Shown here: positions 1 to 12,800 of the stretch, piece by piece | How positions within the stretch are numbered: the stretch's first letter is position 1 | Layout of the letters: each line of letters starts with the position of its first letter | From: Pochonia chlamydosporia 170 | Taxonomy: Eukaryota; Ascomycota; Sordariomycetes; Hypocreales; Clavicipitaceae | DNA: 64,000 nucleotides | Assembly: GCF_001653235.2 (NCBI RefSeq) | Contig: NC_035790.1 | Span: 2,356,001 to 2,420,000 of the forward strand | Reading direction: 5' to 3' | Notes under the pieces: generated by a model | Told to the model about the DNA's origin: nothing | What the model saw: only the letters and a program-made list of their open reading frames with translations | Database searches by the model: none | Translations under genes and position numbers: made by a program

Positions 1-3000
1 CACGACTATCACGACCACCACGGCCACCACAGACGCCAGAGCCACTCCCACACGATTTCCATTTCCATTCAATCCCAACCAGAGTCTCTCCCCTACACCG
101 ACTCTGACTTAGGACACAATTTCGACGACGGCATCTCGTACGACGACGGCCTCGCTGTCGGCTCAGCCCAGGCGAACATCCCTGATTCATACTCTACAAT
201 TCACTATCACGACCCTTCCATCTCGAGCAGGAGCAATCATCATGCCCCTCCGCCTCAAATAGATCCCGACGACTTTTACAAAAACTATCGTCGCCTTGAC
301 GCCAGCACTGGTCCCGATATTCTACCTATGGCAACGACCTCGTTTCCTCGCCCTTCGCTACGATCCAACGGTGATGGCACAACTCCCAAGCACCCCGCTG
401 TTTCTGTTGCCCGCAGCCTACCAAGGGCAAACCTTCGTTCCGTCTCGAGCCCTTTAGACACTAGAACATCTACAACTAGAACTTCTCCTGGAAATATGCC
501 AGCTGGCAAGCCGAGTGTGAAGGATTTGAAGAAGCGATTTGATCAAAATGCCACCATGGCCGCTCCTACCATCCCGCCGACTATTTCGCGAGCAGCTCTT
601 GTTTCAAAACCTGTTCGACCTAGGAACGACGAATTGGAGCACGGCAACCCCCATGCCGCCACTAATCCAGGGACGCGACAGTCGCAGGGCAGTGGTGTTG
701 TTGGATCATCGTCGATACCACTACGGCATTCTAAGTTTATAGCCGACGATCATGCTTCCACCAGCCCGCAATCATTTGCCAGCCGTATTGGCAAGCCGCG
801 AAGCCATGGGGAAGGGGAGGTGACGTCGCCGCCGCAAATTCACCACCAGTTGCCTGGTGCTGCTCCTGCCGGCGGTCAGTCCCAGGGCCTCTTGTTTGGC
901 GAGGTTCTCCCTGACCAAGTTGACCCTTCCTCTGTGGGTTTTGGCATTGATGTGGTTCGCCCGCGAAGGACCTCCGAGTCCAGCATCCAGAACCCTCCCA
1001 CACATCATCGTACCTTCTCTGGGCCGAGTGCAGCAGGTGGTGCAACCTCACCAACCTCTTGGTACCGCGACCCTTCTTCACAGATTGACGAAGCCCCCGA
1101 TGCATCTGCATCTCGCCATCGACCTCGGCCACACTCTCGCGCTCGCAGTGACGACGGTTCCTCGTCACCTTCATCGCGAGCCACCCGAAATGCAAGAACT
1201 AAACCTTCCACACAGTCGTCCAAATTACCCGTCTCCGTCCGCAAGTTCAATAACACGAGCAACTCCACGAGTCCGTCCTCTACTCGCTCAAGTTCGCCGT
1301 CCACACTGAAGAGGTATCAAGCAAACGGCAGGCCAGCTAGCAGAACAAGTCCTGTTGCTACCCGTGCCAAGACACCAACGCAAACTCGCAAGCCTCCCCC
1401 TCAAGGACTCGTCACACCAAGTAGCAGTAATACAAGATTACAAGCATTCATTGCCGCTCCAGCACCAAAACTGTCGCCGACTTTGCGCAGCTCTCGGCCA
1501 CGACAACCTGTCTCTTTAGCTACCACAACCAGCTCCAGGATGAAAGAAAGCGATAAAGCAAAGCTGGCTAGGCCGGGGGAATCATCATCAAGGCGACGAA
1601 AAATCTCAGTTGGCCCCATCGACTTTGAACAGAGGAGAGAACATATAAGGCTCGCTTATACAAAGTCGATTCGGGCGAGCGAAGCTTTGGAAGCTCGGCA
1701 CCAGGCTGAGGCTGCAAAGCGACGGCGTGAACTAGAAGCTACCGCGGACATCCAGCAAACGATAGACGCTACGTCTCCCGACGTGACCAAGTCGGAGGAT
1801 CCTGTTGACAAGGCGCCCGTTGCAGCTTTGGACACCTCGGAACCTCCTCAAGATAGCAATTTGGCCGTCACAGATTCACTCGAGTCTGCAGAATCTGCAA
1901 AGCCTCTGGCAACACCTCCGCTGACAATTTCGACCAAAACACAGACAGTTGCACCTTCGCTAGATTCACCCACACTAGGACTGCCTGGAAGTTTTCCCGA
2001 TCAAACACCACCAATGATTAGGGATGGACCACCACTCTCAGCTATATCGGCTACTTCAGACACTACCGAGTTCGATGTCGAACCGCAAACAAATCCACCC
2101 GTAGCAGCAAATCCAGCCTTAGATGTCCCAATCACTGTGGTCAAGCCACCAAGCCCGCAGAGGAAGCCAGACCCACCTCGTCCACGCACTGAATACCAGT
2201 ATCCATTCGAGGATGAAACTGGCTCTCCAGTAAATGTGTCACCCCAAAAGGACCGTACAGAGGTACCTACACACGATTTCCACCACAGCCCAGCAGTTCC
2301 CGGCTCGTTTGTCAATGATGAACCGGAATCAACCGGCCTCGGCATCGGCTCGTTTCAGTCACAGGTTACTTCAACTACTCTAGTGCTTCCGTCACAACCT
2401 CTGGTGACCTCGGGATCTGATGACACTCAGACAGTACCATTTCCAAGGCTAGAGGCAGACTATGACTCTGATTGCCAGACCGATTCAGAACGCCTCCAAC
2501 GACAGAGTAACCAGGTTCAAATCCATCGGGAGGATGATGCGGTCACGGATACCTGTACTGAGGAGACGGACGACCGTGAACGACCAGACATGCAACCCGG
2601 GAGTGTTCATGACGACCCCATGCGCTCATATAGGACGTCGACTTGTGCGTCATCAGAAGCTGACACCTATGATGACAGGCGCTATTCGAGCTATGAGCAG
2701 CAGCAACACTTGGACACACCAGCCTCTAACAACTACCTTATGCCAAACTCCAGATACCATGATGATAGGTTCAGCAGGCAGTCAGCGTGGACGGATTTTT
2801 CCGTAGACAGCACCGATCACTCAGATCCAAATAGGTCCCCTGCAGTACCGAGCAGTCGTGAATCACCAGCTTTTGGTCATGTAACAATCTTCAGCTCCAA
2901 GACTGAGTCGTCCTCTATTGATGCACGTCACAATAGTCAATTAGGGATTCGCGATTCACAGGATTCAAGGAGGTCCTCAGCACAGTACAGCTCTCACCAC

Positions 3001-5726
3001 CTACCAGAGATCGACACTGGAGACGGCTTCTCGGTGCCTTACTTGCCTCACCAACCAAGCGACCACGTCTCTTATGTTCCATCGCCGATACATGAGCCGC
3101 CTCCAATTCCGACCTCGTTGCCAGGCTCAGACCTCAACTCCCGAACGTCCAGCGCTTTTTACGACCAGGCCCAATACGAGAGCACGCTGCTTAATTCCGA
3201 TCGTGGGAGTGATGAGTACATGTCGCATGCAGGGACAACTCGGTCTGTAGACTCGACATCACTGGCGACTACAGATCAGTATGCGAGCACACAGACTCCA
3301 GCCGACAGTGATACCAAGTCACTTGCACAGGACGGCGAGGAGCTTAGTGACAAGGAACGGCATCGACTTGGCCAAAGAAGGAACGTAATCAAGGAGCTTG
3401 TGGATACCGAGGCCGTCTTTGTACGGGACATGAATATTGTGGAAGAAATCTACAAGGGCACTGCGGAGGCCTGCCCCAAGCTTGACAGTAAAACGGTTAA
3501 GCTCATCTTCCGAAACAGCGATGAGATTATTGCGTTTCATACCTCATTCCTCGCAGAGCTCAAGGACGCGGTCGCAGACGTGTATGTACCCAAAGGTCCG
3601 AGGACGATGCCACGAGATGACTCTAGCCTATCAGCACCAAGCTTCACAGCATCCGGGGAGCCCAATGATGCCAAGGACCGCTCAACGTCTCTTGGTCCAG
3701 TGTTCAAGAGCAACATAGAGCAGATGAAGTTGGCACATGAAGGGTTTCTTCGTGCGAGTGATCAAGCAGCCAAGAGGCTCATTCAAATACAGCAAGACCC
3801 CACGGTCCAGGTGTGGCTGAATGAGTGCAATGAAGTAGCCAAAGACTTGACGGCGGCCTGGGACTTGGATTCGCTTTTGATCAAGCCCATGCAGAGGATC
3901 ACGAAGTATCCCAACCTCATCATTACGCTTCTCCAGCATACACCTCAAGACCATCCCGATCGCGAGTCGTTATTGGAAGCCAAGGACATTTTGGAAACCG
4001 CAATCATTGAAATCAACAAAACGAAGAAGAATTTTGAACTCGTCGGACAGATTGTGGGAAGAAAAAGAAAAGAATCTGATGTCAAGGCCGGTTTCGCTCG
4101 AGCGTTTGGCAAGCGGGTTGACAAGCTGCAGGCATCCAACAACCGTCCTGCCGAAGACGCAGAGTATGCTAAACTGAACGAAAAATTTGGCGATGACTAT
4201 CTTCGGCTCCAGGTCGTCCTTCGAGACGTCGAGTTTTACACACGGCAGGTGTCTGCCTATGTCCATGAGTTTCTTCAGTATATGTCTTCGATTGAGTTGG
4301 TCATGCGGCTTCAGCCTGGCAACTATCCCGAACTCGAAAGCAAATGGGTTCAATTCAACATATCCGTCCGAGACCTGGAAAAGGTCGCCCTGGAAGACCA
4401 TTTGACACAAGTCCGCAAGCGCGTGATTGAACCTTTTGAGCATGTTATCAAGGCATATGGCAATCCTTCATTAGCCATGAAGAAACGGCAGAAGCGCAGA
4501 GTCGATTATGAACGATTTGAACAGTTGAGGCGAAGCGGGAAAAGCCCTGATCCGAAGCTAAAGGAACTTGTCGAACAGTACGAAGCCCTGAATGATACTC
4601 TGAAGAAGGAGCTTCCCCAGTTGTCAGCTCTGACAGAAAAGGTCGGCAACATTTGTCTGGGGAATTTCGTCAACATCCAAGCAAATTGGTATGCAATCTG
4701 GAAAGAAAAGATGAAAACTGTCTTGCCCGACTATGATGACATGCCCGACCTCCATGAAGTGGTGTCCACTTTCCAGCAAGACTTTCCTTATGCTCATGAT
4801 CAGATGGCACAGATTGGCATCCTCAACCCAGCGACATGGGGTAGAACGTCTTTGTCAACATCTGTGAGTGTGGACGACACCTCGCTACGAACAAGAGGCA
4901 GGCCCTCGGATGTGGAATCCCGAAGTCGCGGCCAGTCCATCAATGGTGATGGAGCACCCACGCTGCCTACTCCAGACTTTGGCGGGCGACGTAGTGGCTC
5001 ATTCACAATGTCACCAAGCCATAGCACTCCTGGTTTTGCGAATGGCAATGTGCCCAGCCCTCATCAGTATTATTATCGTGATTACTACGCCGGTATTCAC
5101 CACATGGCTTCGCCCAAGTCGCCAGACGCTGCCAGTTCGTCTCGATCAGGTGCTGGTGCTGGCGCTGGTGCTGGCATGGTATCGACAAGACCTAGCACCG
5201 GGCGCAGTTATGAGTCCGGCGTGCCTCGACAAAGCTTAGATTCAGCGGCCATGCAGCAAAATCGTGACTCCACCGCAACATTTAACTCGAGCACTATGCC
5301 TCAGGAAACGCAGCGAGAGCCGCAGCGGTTCTCCAATATATTTCACTCGGCCCTGCCAATGTCAGATGGGCCGGATGAGTGCAGCAGCAGTCAACGAGCA
5401 TCGAGAGCGTCATCTCGTGAACGCAGCCAGACATCGGACGGCTATAATGTGTTGTGGCTTGCCGCATCACTCTTTGAATTCAATATCTCTACAACCAAGC
5501 ACGAGGCTGGGTATCCCTACCTGACATATCAAGCCGGAGAGGTAAGTACACAATCTGCAAATGTTATGGCCAGTTGAAATCCTTAATGAACTAACGTGAT
5601 CGGCTGCAGATATTTGATGTCATAGCCGAAAAGGGTGAACTGTGGCTTGCCAAGAACCAGGACGACCCGACAGATCAAGTCGGCTGGATCTGGTCCAAAC
5701 ACTTTGCCAAACTGGCCGATTCATAG
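1..5726 (+). CDS. DH-BAR-SH3 Rho guanine-nucleotide exchange factor, 5' partial
   Basis: Predicted activator of Rho/Cdc42-type GTPases at the plasma membrane or septum. The frame is open from base 1, so the start codon lies to the left; the first internal ATG is at 328. The visible N-terminal two thirds is Ser/Pro/Thr-rich and probably disordered. It opens with a His-rich stretch (1-54) and has a short acidic/aromatic motif, DPDDFYKNYRRL, near 265-300. A DH (RhoGEF) domain begins near 3340 and includes the typical LLIKPMQRITKYPNLI helix near 3870-3920. A BAR-like helical domain follows (about 4080-4740). A second disordered stretch contains a Gly-Ala repeat (about 5149-5176). The C-terminus is an SH3 domain split by an intron at 5542-5609 (GTAAGT...CTAAC...CTGCAG); exon 2 ends at TAG 5724-5726. 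No PH domain is seen, and BAR would replace it for membrane binding, as in Tuba-like GEFs. The domain order is clear; the target GTPase is unknown. Confidence 0.88.
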
Positions 5727-7274
5727 AGGAATGTATATTCAAACCAAAGCTCAGCATTGATCAATGGCGTTTTATTATTGCAGGGATGTCAACTTTTTCA
5801 TTGGACCCTGGTGCATTTGGAAGGACAGGACGGACACAATGTAACAGACAAATATTTCCTTTTTTCTCTTGTTACCATTTTACGGAAAAAGCATGGCGTT
5901 ACATTTACTTTGACTTTTTTCTGTATTCTTGATACGAAAGACTTTGGTTTTTGGTATTTTTTTTTTATCTCTTTCTACACTCTGCTTCGCCAAGCAAGGC
6001 AATGCTACCCAGCCGGACGATTACAGTAATAAGAGAGTCGCTACGGCGTCTCTTCTCTTCTTACAGGCTATTGTCTTTGCGTCAATCTTGTTACTCACAT
6101 AGGCGAAGTCATAATTGTCTTTTATTTATTCCCCCTTCTCATGCAGCAGCCATTGTTGTGCATTGCTTCTCAATGGTGGGCTTTTTTTTTTGGTTTTGGT
6201 TTTGTTTTCTTTTTGAGACGGCTGCGAAGGGACACGGACGATGAGAAGGACATGGGAGCCTGGCGTTTGACGAGGATATCAAAACTTAGGGTTGGGACAC
6301 ACTACAGCCGTTAAGTCGCTTGTTTCGTACAAATGGAAGGGTTGGTAAGACAAAGGCGAGGAGGAAGAAGAAGACGAATAAAGGCAGGTTGGAACAGAAG
6401 AGGCGCAGAATCAGAAAGATGATATAAAGATACCAACACAGCACCAACAAGATGGCTTGTACGAATACAATCGAATACGACATGAGCTCATTCTCCGTTT
6501 TGCTAAAATGTGACATGCCTGCAGAGTGACGAGACGACAGTTGCGAGGCGTGATTGAGGTGGTTTGCGCAAATGAAGCTCGTAAATTTGACGAGATGATA
6601 ATTATTTTCCTAGATGCTGGACAGTGAACGGTCAAGTTGTGCATTGCTTGAGACATTGATCCACTGTCTGTGGGCATCATTTAGGTAGCGAGATCAAAGC
6701 AACAAAAACTGCATGTGGATCCCGAACATTCAAAGTTGGAAGTCAGACCAGACGTCAGACGTCAGATGTCAGATTCCAGTTCGAAGTCAATGTCACTCAC
6801 CCCTCCATCACTCTGTCACTCCATCACTCCGCCACATCCCGCTCAGACATTGCGTCAAAGCTCATCAACTCCAAACACAACAAAAAAAAAAGGACGGTTG
6901 GCCGCTTGCATGTCAATTTCGATCAATTGCATGCTTCACCCTTTTAGTTTCTTTCTTCCCTTTTTTTCTTCGCCTTATTGCTCTGTTGCACAGATGACGC
7001 GCCGGCAATCTTGTCCAACACCACCGCGACTTTGATGAGAGGCGCGTAAAGTGCAGCTGATTGTGTGGCTTATCTGTGCTGTGCGACTTGGCCAGCTCCC
7101 ACCTCCTGACTGACCATTTATTTTTATTATCAATACACGACAAAGACAGCCCATCGATTCCGAAGCATCCAAACCTCGGAGCACCGTCTTCAGCATCATC
7201 CAATGGCTGATTAAACTCGGTCGCGACCCATTCAGCATATGCAGTCATCTACTTGACGGCCGATCGACTCCAAT
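5727..7274. other. Intergenic: 3' end of the RhoGEF and promoter of the MFS transporter
   Basis: I see no gene. The first part is T-rich (runs of T near 5950-5970 and 6180-6215), fitting a 3' UTR. The second part has a fourfold 7-bp repeat (6749-6776) and a CT-rich tract of CACTC-like units (about 6798-6845), then pyrimidine-rich sequence typical of fungal promoters. Short reading frames on both strands have no recognisable protein character. Confidence 0.6.
6749..6776. repeat. Four tandem 7-bp units (CAGACGT-like)
   Basis: Two exact CAGACGT copies are followed by CAGATGT and CAGATTC. They lie about 500 bp upstream of the MFS transporter start. ACGTCA cores inside the repeat resemble bZIP/CRE-type sites, but that reading is inference. 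Confidence 0.7.
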
Positions 7275-9203
7275 ATGGCTAGCTTGGTAGGACAGCCGTC
7301 CATCAAGGGCAGCTCCGAGGTGATGCGCATGGTGTTGCTGAACTTCTGCACTATTGGAATTACGTGAGTTTCGAAATCGTACATGGACTAACCGGCCCGA
7401 CGACCATGTTGACTGACGTGCTTGCAGCTTCACATGGGGCATCGAAATGACTTGTCAGTGGCGTTTCCGAACTCGACTACATCCAAGTTCTGAACCATTC
7501 TAACCTTCAGTTTTTGACAGATTGCACGCCGTACCTCCTCAATCTGGGCTTGACCAAATCCAATACATCTCTGATATGGATCGCTGGCCCCCTCTCCGGC
7601 CTCGTCGTTCAGCCCATCATCGGTGTCATAGCCGACGAGAATACATCGAAATGGGGACGTAGGCGGCCATTCATGGTCATAGGCGCCTTGATTGTAGCGG
7701 CTTGTCTGCTTGTGCTGGGGTTCACAAAGGAGATTGTGGGGTTTGTGCTGCAGGATGAGAAGGCGGCCAAGGGGCCGACGATTGCGCTGGCAGTTTTGTC
7801 CATCTATGCGCTGGACTTTGCCATTAATGCTGGTACGCCCCTCGGATGCTGTACCCAGGCTGTGAAGCTGGTTTCTAACAACAGATTCTAGTAATGAGCT
7901 GCTCGAGGAGTCTGATCGTGGACGTGCTGGAGCTGGAGCAGCAGCAAGCCGGAGCAGCATGGGGTATGCTTCCTGAACTTCCTAGCATCCCAACGACAAT
8001 TACTGATGTTCCAAACAGCAAGTAGAATGAATGCGGTAGGCCACATTATCGGATACGGCGCCGGCGCCATCGACCTCGTCCAAATCCTAGGCACAAGCCT
8101 TGGACAAACTCAATTCCAACAGCTCACCGTCATTGCCGCCGCTGCAATCTTAGCCTCAACAGCTGTAACATGCTGGGCCGTCAACGAAAGTGTACTCGTG
8201 TCCGGTAAAAACACCAAACGGCAAAGCAGCTTCGGTGTCCTCCGTCAGATATACTCGACGGTGCGCCACCTCCCGCCTCGCATTGAAGCCATCTGCTGGG
8301 CGCAATTCTGGTCCTGGATCGGCTGGTTCCCCTTCTTATTCTACAGCACTACCTGGATAGGTGAGACCTACTTTCGGTACGACGTTCCCCCCGATGCGAA
8401 GCAGTCAAAGGATGTTCTTGGTGAGATGGGCCGCATTGGAAGCACTTCTCTCGTCTTGTACTCCTTCATAACTTGCTCCGGGGCATTTATCCTCCCGCTG
8501 TTTGTCAGGTCCCCCGACGAGGAGGCGTACACAGCTCGACCACCACCAGCTGTGGCTGGGTTCCTGAAGCGGTTTAAGGAGCTGAAACCCGACTTGTTAT
8601 CTACCTGGATCTTTGGGCATCTCATGTTTGCGGCGTCCATGTCTCTGGCACCGTTTGCCATGAGTTTCCGCTTCGCAACTGCGCTGGTCTGTCTTTGTGG
8701 AATGTACGTCTACCCTTTTAACCGTTGACCTTGATCCTTTCCCGTCTCGTTGACTAACCCGCAAATATAGACCCTGGACAATCGCCATGTGGGCACCCAC
8801 TGCGCTCCTCGGCATCGAAGTCAATAAATTGAGCGGCCGGCCTAGTTACAGACGCCTTTCGGACGAACCGGAAATGGAACTACCGAGACTAAATGGTAGT
8901 GATGGCCCATCGCTGTTGGGTGATGGCCCTGAGACCTCTGCCTCGGTGCCGTCATCGTCTGGCGAGTTGTCAGGGATATATTTTGGCATTCTCAACATTT
9001 ACACCACTATTCCTCAATTTTTGGGTACATTGATAGCAACGGTTGTGTTTGCAATCTTGGAGCCAGGCAAGAGCAGGGAGGTAGGTGACGGGGAGCAAAT
9101 ACCGAAGCAGAGTGGTCCGAATGCCATTGCCGTGTGTTTATTCATAGGGGCTATGTGTTCTATTGTGGCGAGCTTTGCGACAAGACGGCTCAAGAACATG
9201 TAG
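7275..9203 (+). CDS. MFS sucrose/alpha-glucoside-type proton symporter (GPH/SUT family)
   Basis: Predicted 12-helix plasma-membrane sugar:proton symporter. Proposed exons are 7275-7363, 7428-7453, 7521-7832, 7892-7963, 8019-8703 and 8771-9203, giving about 538 residues. Every junction is GT...AG and keeps frame. The joined N-terminus reads GITFTWGIEMTYCTPYLLNL, the hallmark first helix of plant SUC and fission-yeast Sut1-like carriers. This is followed by a DxxTSKWGRRRPFM loop between helices 2 and 3, the family's RxGRRRPF signature. A later exon gives VCLCGIPWTIAMWAPTALLG, and a long hydrophilic loop (about 8830-8970) precedes the last helices. Length and motifs match intact family members. 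The family carries sucrose, maltose or related alpha-glucosides; the exact substrate cannot be read here. It is convergent with the Pkr1 gene, 171 bp away. Confidence 0.85.
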
Positions 9204-9374
9204 TCTGTGTTATTTTGGGAAGATGTTTGTTTTTAAGGGTAAAAGTCGGGCGGTGTGATAGAATATGGGACGGAGTTGGCCTTGTATTTTCCTCCATTTG
9301 TACCACTGATCTTGTATAATATACTCATCGTTTCGACATGTTGGTATTTCCTCGCCATGCACTCCGTAGTGTGT

Positions 9375-9842
9375 TCACTTCTCGCTCCCCGATACCTTCT
9401 CCCACTCATCCTCAGTACTGACACTAGACTGCGTCTCTCCGCCCGGCGAAACCTCCAAATTCCTAGTCTGTCCAACCGCACTGCTCTCTCCTCTCTTTTT
9501 CAACTTTCGTCGGCCTTCTCTCGCCGTAGCTTCAACCTCGGTGTCGCTGTCGTCCCCGTCCTTGTTCTTGTCCTTGGTGTCCTCGCTGGCCTTGTTCCGC
9601 TCCGCCTCCTCCTGCTGCCTCTTCTGCGCGATGGCCACCTCCCCCGCGAACCAGTTGATCGAGTACCATAGCCCCGCGCAGAGAATAGACAGGACGACAA
9701 AGTGTATGCTGGTCGTGGCGACGAGGAGTCCCAGGAGGACGACCTGGAGCGCGGCAAACGTGGCGTTTGTGGCTTTGAGGATGGTGGGTGTTGGGCCGGG
9801 CACGAAGATGGACTCCCAGAGGTCGGTGATGAAGGAGGCCAT
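9375..9842 (-). CDS. pkr1: Pkr1-like V-ATPase assembly factor of the ER
   Basis: Small two-helix ER membrane protein that, in yeast, helps assemble the V0 sector of the vacuolar proton ATPase. The 155-residue single-exon frame begins MASFITDLWESIFVPGPTPT, matching the family's conserved N-terminus (DLWxSIFxPGxTPTL). Two closely spaced hydrophobic segments follow (about residues 23-65), then a charged tail rich in Glu, Lys and Asp. The length is somewhat above the yeast protein because of that acidic/basic tail. The ATG at 9842 is the first in frame before the conserved segment. The gene converges on the sugar transporter, and its upstream side faces the gene desert. Confidence 0.88.
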   Translation of the reverse strand: MASFITDLWESIFVPGPTPTILKATNATFAALQVVLLGLLVATTSIHFVVLSILCAGLWYSINWFAGEVAIAQKRQQEEAERNKASEDTKDKNKDGDDSDTEVEATAREGRRKLKKRGESSAVGQTRNLEVSPGGETQSSVSTEDEWEKVSGSEK

Positions 9843-12800
9843 GGTTGTTGTTTTTTGTTTTGTTTTTTGATGTTTTTATGTCGCGGGTTCTTGGTGATTT
9901 GGTTGCGGTCTTGAAGGCGCTTGCGCTGGATGCGACGGTGGTTCTTCTCTTTTTTTTTGGTAATGTTTGCGCCCAATGGAAACAGAGGGTTGGATCTCGT
10001 GACGGTGACGTCGCTTTTCTTTGCCCGTGACCGCCGTGATGACCTGGTGAAAGAAGAAGAGGGTTTTTGTTTTTCTTTTGCCGTCAAAAGACCTCGAGTC
10101 TCGCAAAGGAGTTTGTTTTGATTGACAAAGTGTCCTTCGTAGTTGAACACGTATTACGGTTAAATTGTCATGGTGGTCGTCGGCGCGTCACGTTGTGTGG
10201 CTGCCTGAAGCTTGCGTGGAGAAAAAAAGACATGGCTTCAATGTTTAGTTTCGGAACGTCAACGGTACCTGACACTAAATCACGAACTGAATCCACCAAA
10301 GGGTCAGTTCAAATATAAAGCTCAACCGAAAACTTAAAAGTTTCACTTCCGTCGTACAAAATCACCACACCACAAGTTGTCAGAAACTTTTGGTCGGACA
10401 TGTCTCCAGGGTAGGTCGGATAGGGACGGCCTTGTTTCTCGTATGCACGGATGTGGACAGTGCAGAAACATGGCATTGTCATCATCACAAATCCGCTGCC
10501 TTGTCCGATCCGCCTCGCGTCAGTGCGAACGGAGTCAGAACCCGGCCGCATCACCTCATCTGTCGATTATTGCTGACATGGCGTTTTCTTGGCCTCCCTC
10601 AAATGAGAAGTCCAATCTCGGGCGCTGCATTCTAGACCCTGTCACAAGCATCTGACCTCGGGATGCTGCCCTCATCAACTTGGCCAATACCGAGCCATAA
10701 CGATGCACGACCTGCAAGTATGCTCAAGTTTCTCTGGCGCTCCTTTAACTCATAAATCTTCCTGCCCAGTCTTACAATTGGATCTAGAAGTAGAGCTGGT
10801 CGAGAAACGGCGCAATCAGTCATTAGACTAGGCCGCTGGACCATCTCTATATATTTCGTTGCGTATAGTTGAACGAGAGTCTGATTCGTGTGAAGACAGC
10901 GTCCGCTGAATGCCGCTCCGGATGATACTGAGTTTCTCGGGGCGCTCGCCTCCAGCCGTTCCCGCAAGGCACGAACGGACAGGGCAGTCGGATCCTAGTA
11001 CCAGGTGCAACGTGCAAAGGAGTCAGATTTCTCGGTATTGGATTAGTTTTGTTCTTGTTTTGTTAGAGGACCAAGCTTGACTGTAACTAAAATCTGTTCG
11101 CTACCGAGGGTCCCCCGACAATCCTTCGTTTTACGGATTCCTCGGCTGTTTCTGTTCAAGGACTCCCGGAAGACACATTGGCGAAGGGTGTCTGATACCG
11201 TGATAGCCACATCCAACAGCTAGATGGTGTATGTGAAGAATGCGTACCTGCTTCGTGCCACCCCTATCCCCTCCCAGGTTGCACTGAATCCTTCCATGCG
11301 AACGGCTTAGATGCATGGACAAAGCTTAGTGTCTTCCCTGTATGTAGTCGTGAATTGTTTTATTTTTGGTGCGATTGATTGTGATGCCTATCCCAGTCTC
11401 ATTCAAGCATTTTATTGGGCTGGTCAAAACCTCCTTGAAATACAGACGGCTGAGCAACTAACCCTTTTGTAACTCGTGCCACAAAGAGAGATATTCTAAG
11501 CATGCCTAATATTCGGCTCCGAGGGATCGTGTAACCCGGCGAGAGTTATGACAGACTAATATTGTATTCGCCAACTTCCACACCCCCATGTTAGTTTAGT
11601 TTGCGCAACCGTGTCCGAAAATACCTACCCAGCCGTTTAGCCTAGACTAAGTGTCTGAAGCTAGCACTCGAATTTGACAAACCTGAGCAAGCCAGCTCAC
11701 CAAGTTCAATCGTAGGAGCCATTCCACTCAATCGAGAGAGTTTGGACCGCCTTCTGTCCCCAAATACATCACCCCGCGAACTCGTCCGACATCCGAGCTC
11801 CTTCTGGTGTGTGGAGTCGGACCGACAGAGCCATTCAAGCTGGTGAAAACCCGGTAAAACCATATTTACCTTCCTTTTACATCCTGCCTTTTCCGGTTCC
11901 AGTTTGTAACTGCAGACAATCCAACGGCTTAAACGTGTCATTGGAACAGCTGAAGGAGTCCAGGTTACATCCGTTAGTAAAACTGCCGAACCGCAACGAA
12001 TATGCCCTATGTTGGTTTACGCGAGCCGTCCAGGAGCCATAGAATAGGCGAGGACAAGGCTTAGAGAAGAAGGACTATGTTATGTTGATAGTTTAGGGGA
12101 TATGCGGAGAAAACTTTTGTATAATATACTACCTCGAAACCAGGAAGGTGGAACGATATGGCTTCGATCGTGTCCATTGGCGCGATTCTAGCCATCTTAA
12201 ACTCATTTGACTAAGCCATAAGCTTGACGCTCTTAATGAAATAACATGAAGAGCTTGACATTGCAGTCTATGCCCTCGAAGGCAACGTTACTAAGTAAGA
12301 TGTTGCTTAGGAAGTGAGGCGATAGTTTCGTTGTTTAAAAAACAGACGGTTCAAAGCTCGTTGCGTAAAACAAAAGAACCAAACAAGGGATGCAGACACT
12401 CAATAGCAGAATTTTCCAGACCTATAATTGAACCTTGCAGAACAGATTTCCACAAATTAGGCTATCTGTTGGTGGTCGATATCGGATTTCCTCGTTCTGG
12501 ATCACTCTAGCGGAGGAAGGCAATCCACTTGTGCTAAGGTGCGTCAGCTCAGTTATCTCAACCCCCTGATGCAGAACAAGGACCCGAATCGCATAAGCTA
12601 TGGCAAATAGCAATCCCATTTCGAGGAAATGGGCCATTGCACAGATTTCGTTTATCTTGATCTTGGAAACCCTTGCGATCGGCTATCCCGTTCGGCGACA
12701 TCCGGAACGCACTTTCATTGCTCCCTTTGGCGCACCATCCTAGACAACGGGATTATATGTTGAAATCGAGCTGATCTGACAGAGATTCGACTTGCCACAC

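Noticed and set aside
328..330. ATG at 328 as the true start of the RhoGEF
   Set aside because: The same frame stays open to base 1 and encodes motif-bearing sequence (DPDDFYKNYRRL), so the start is outside the window.
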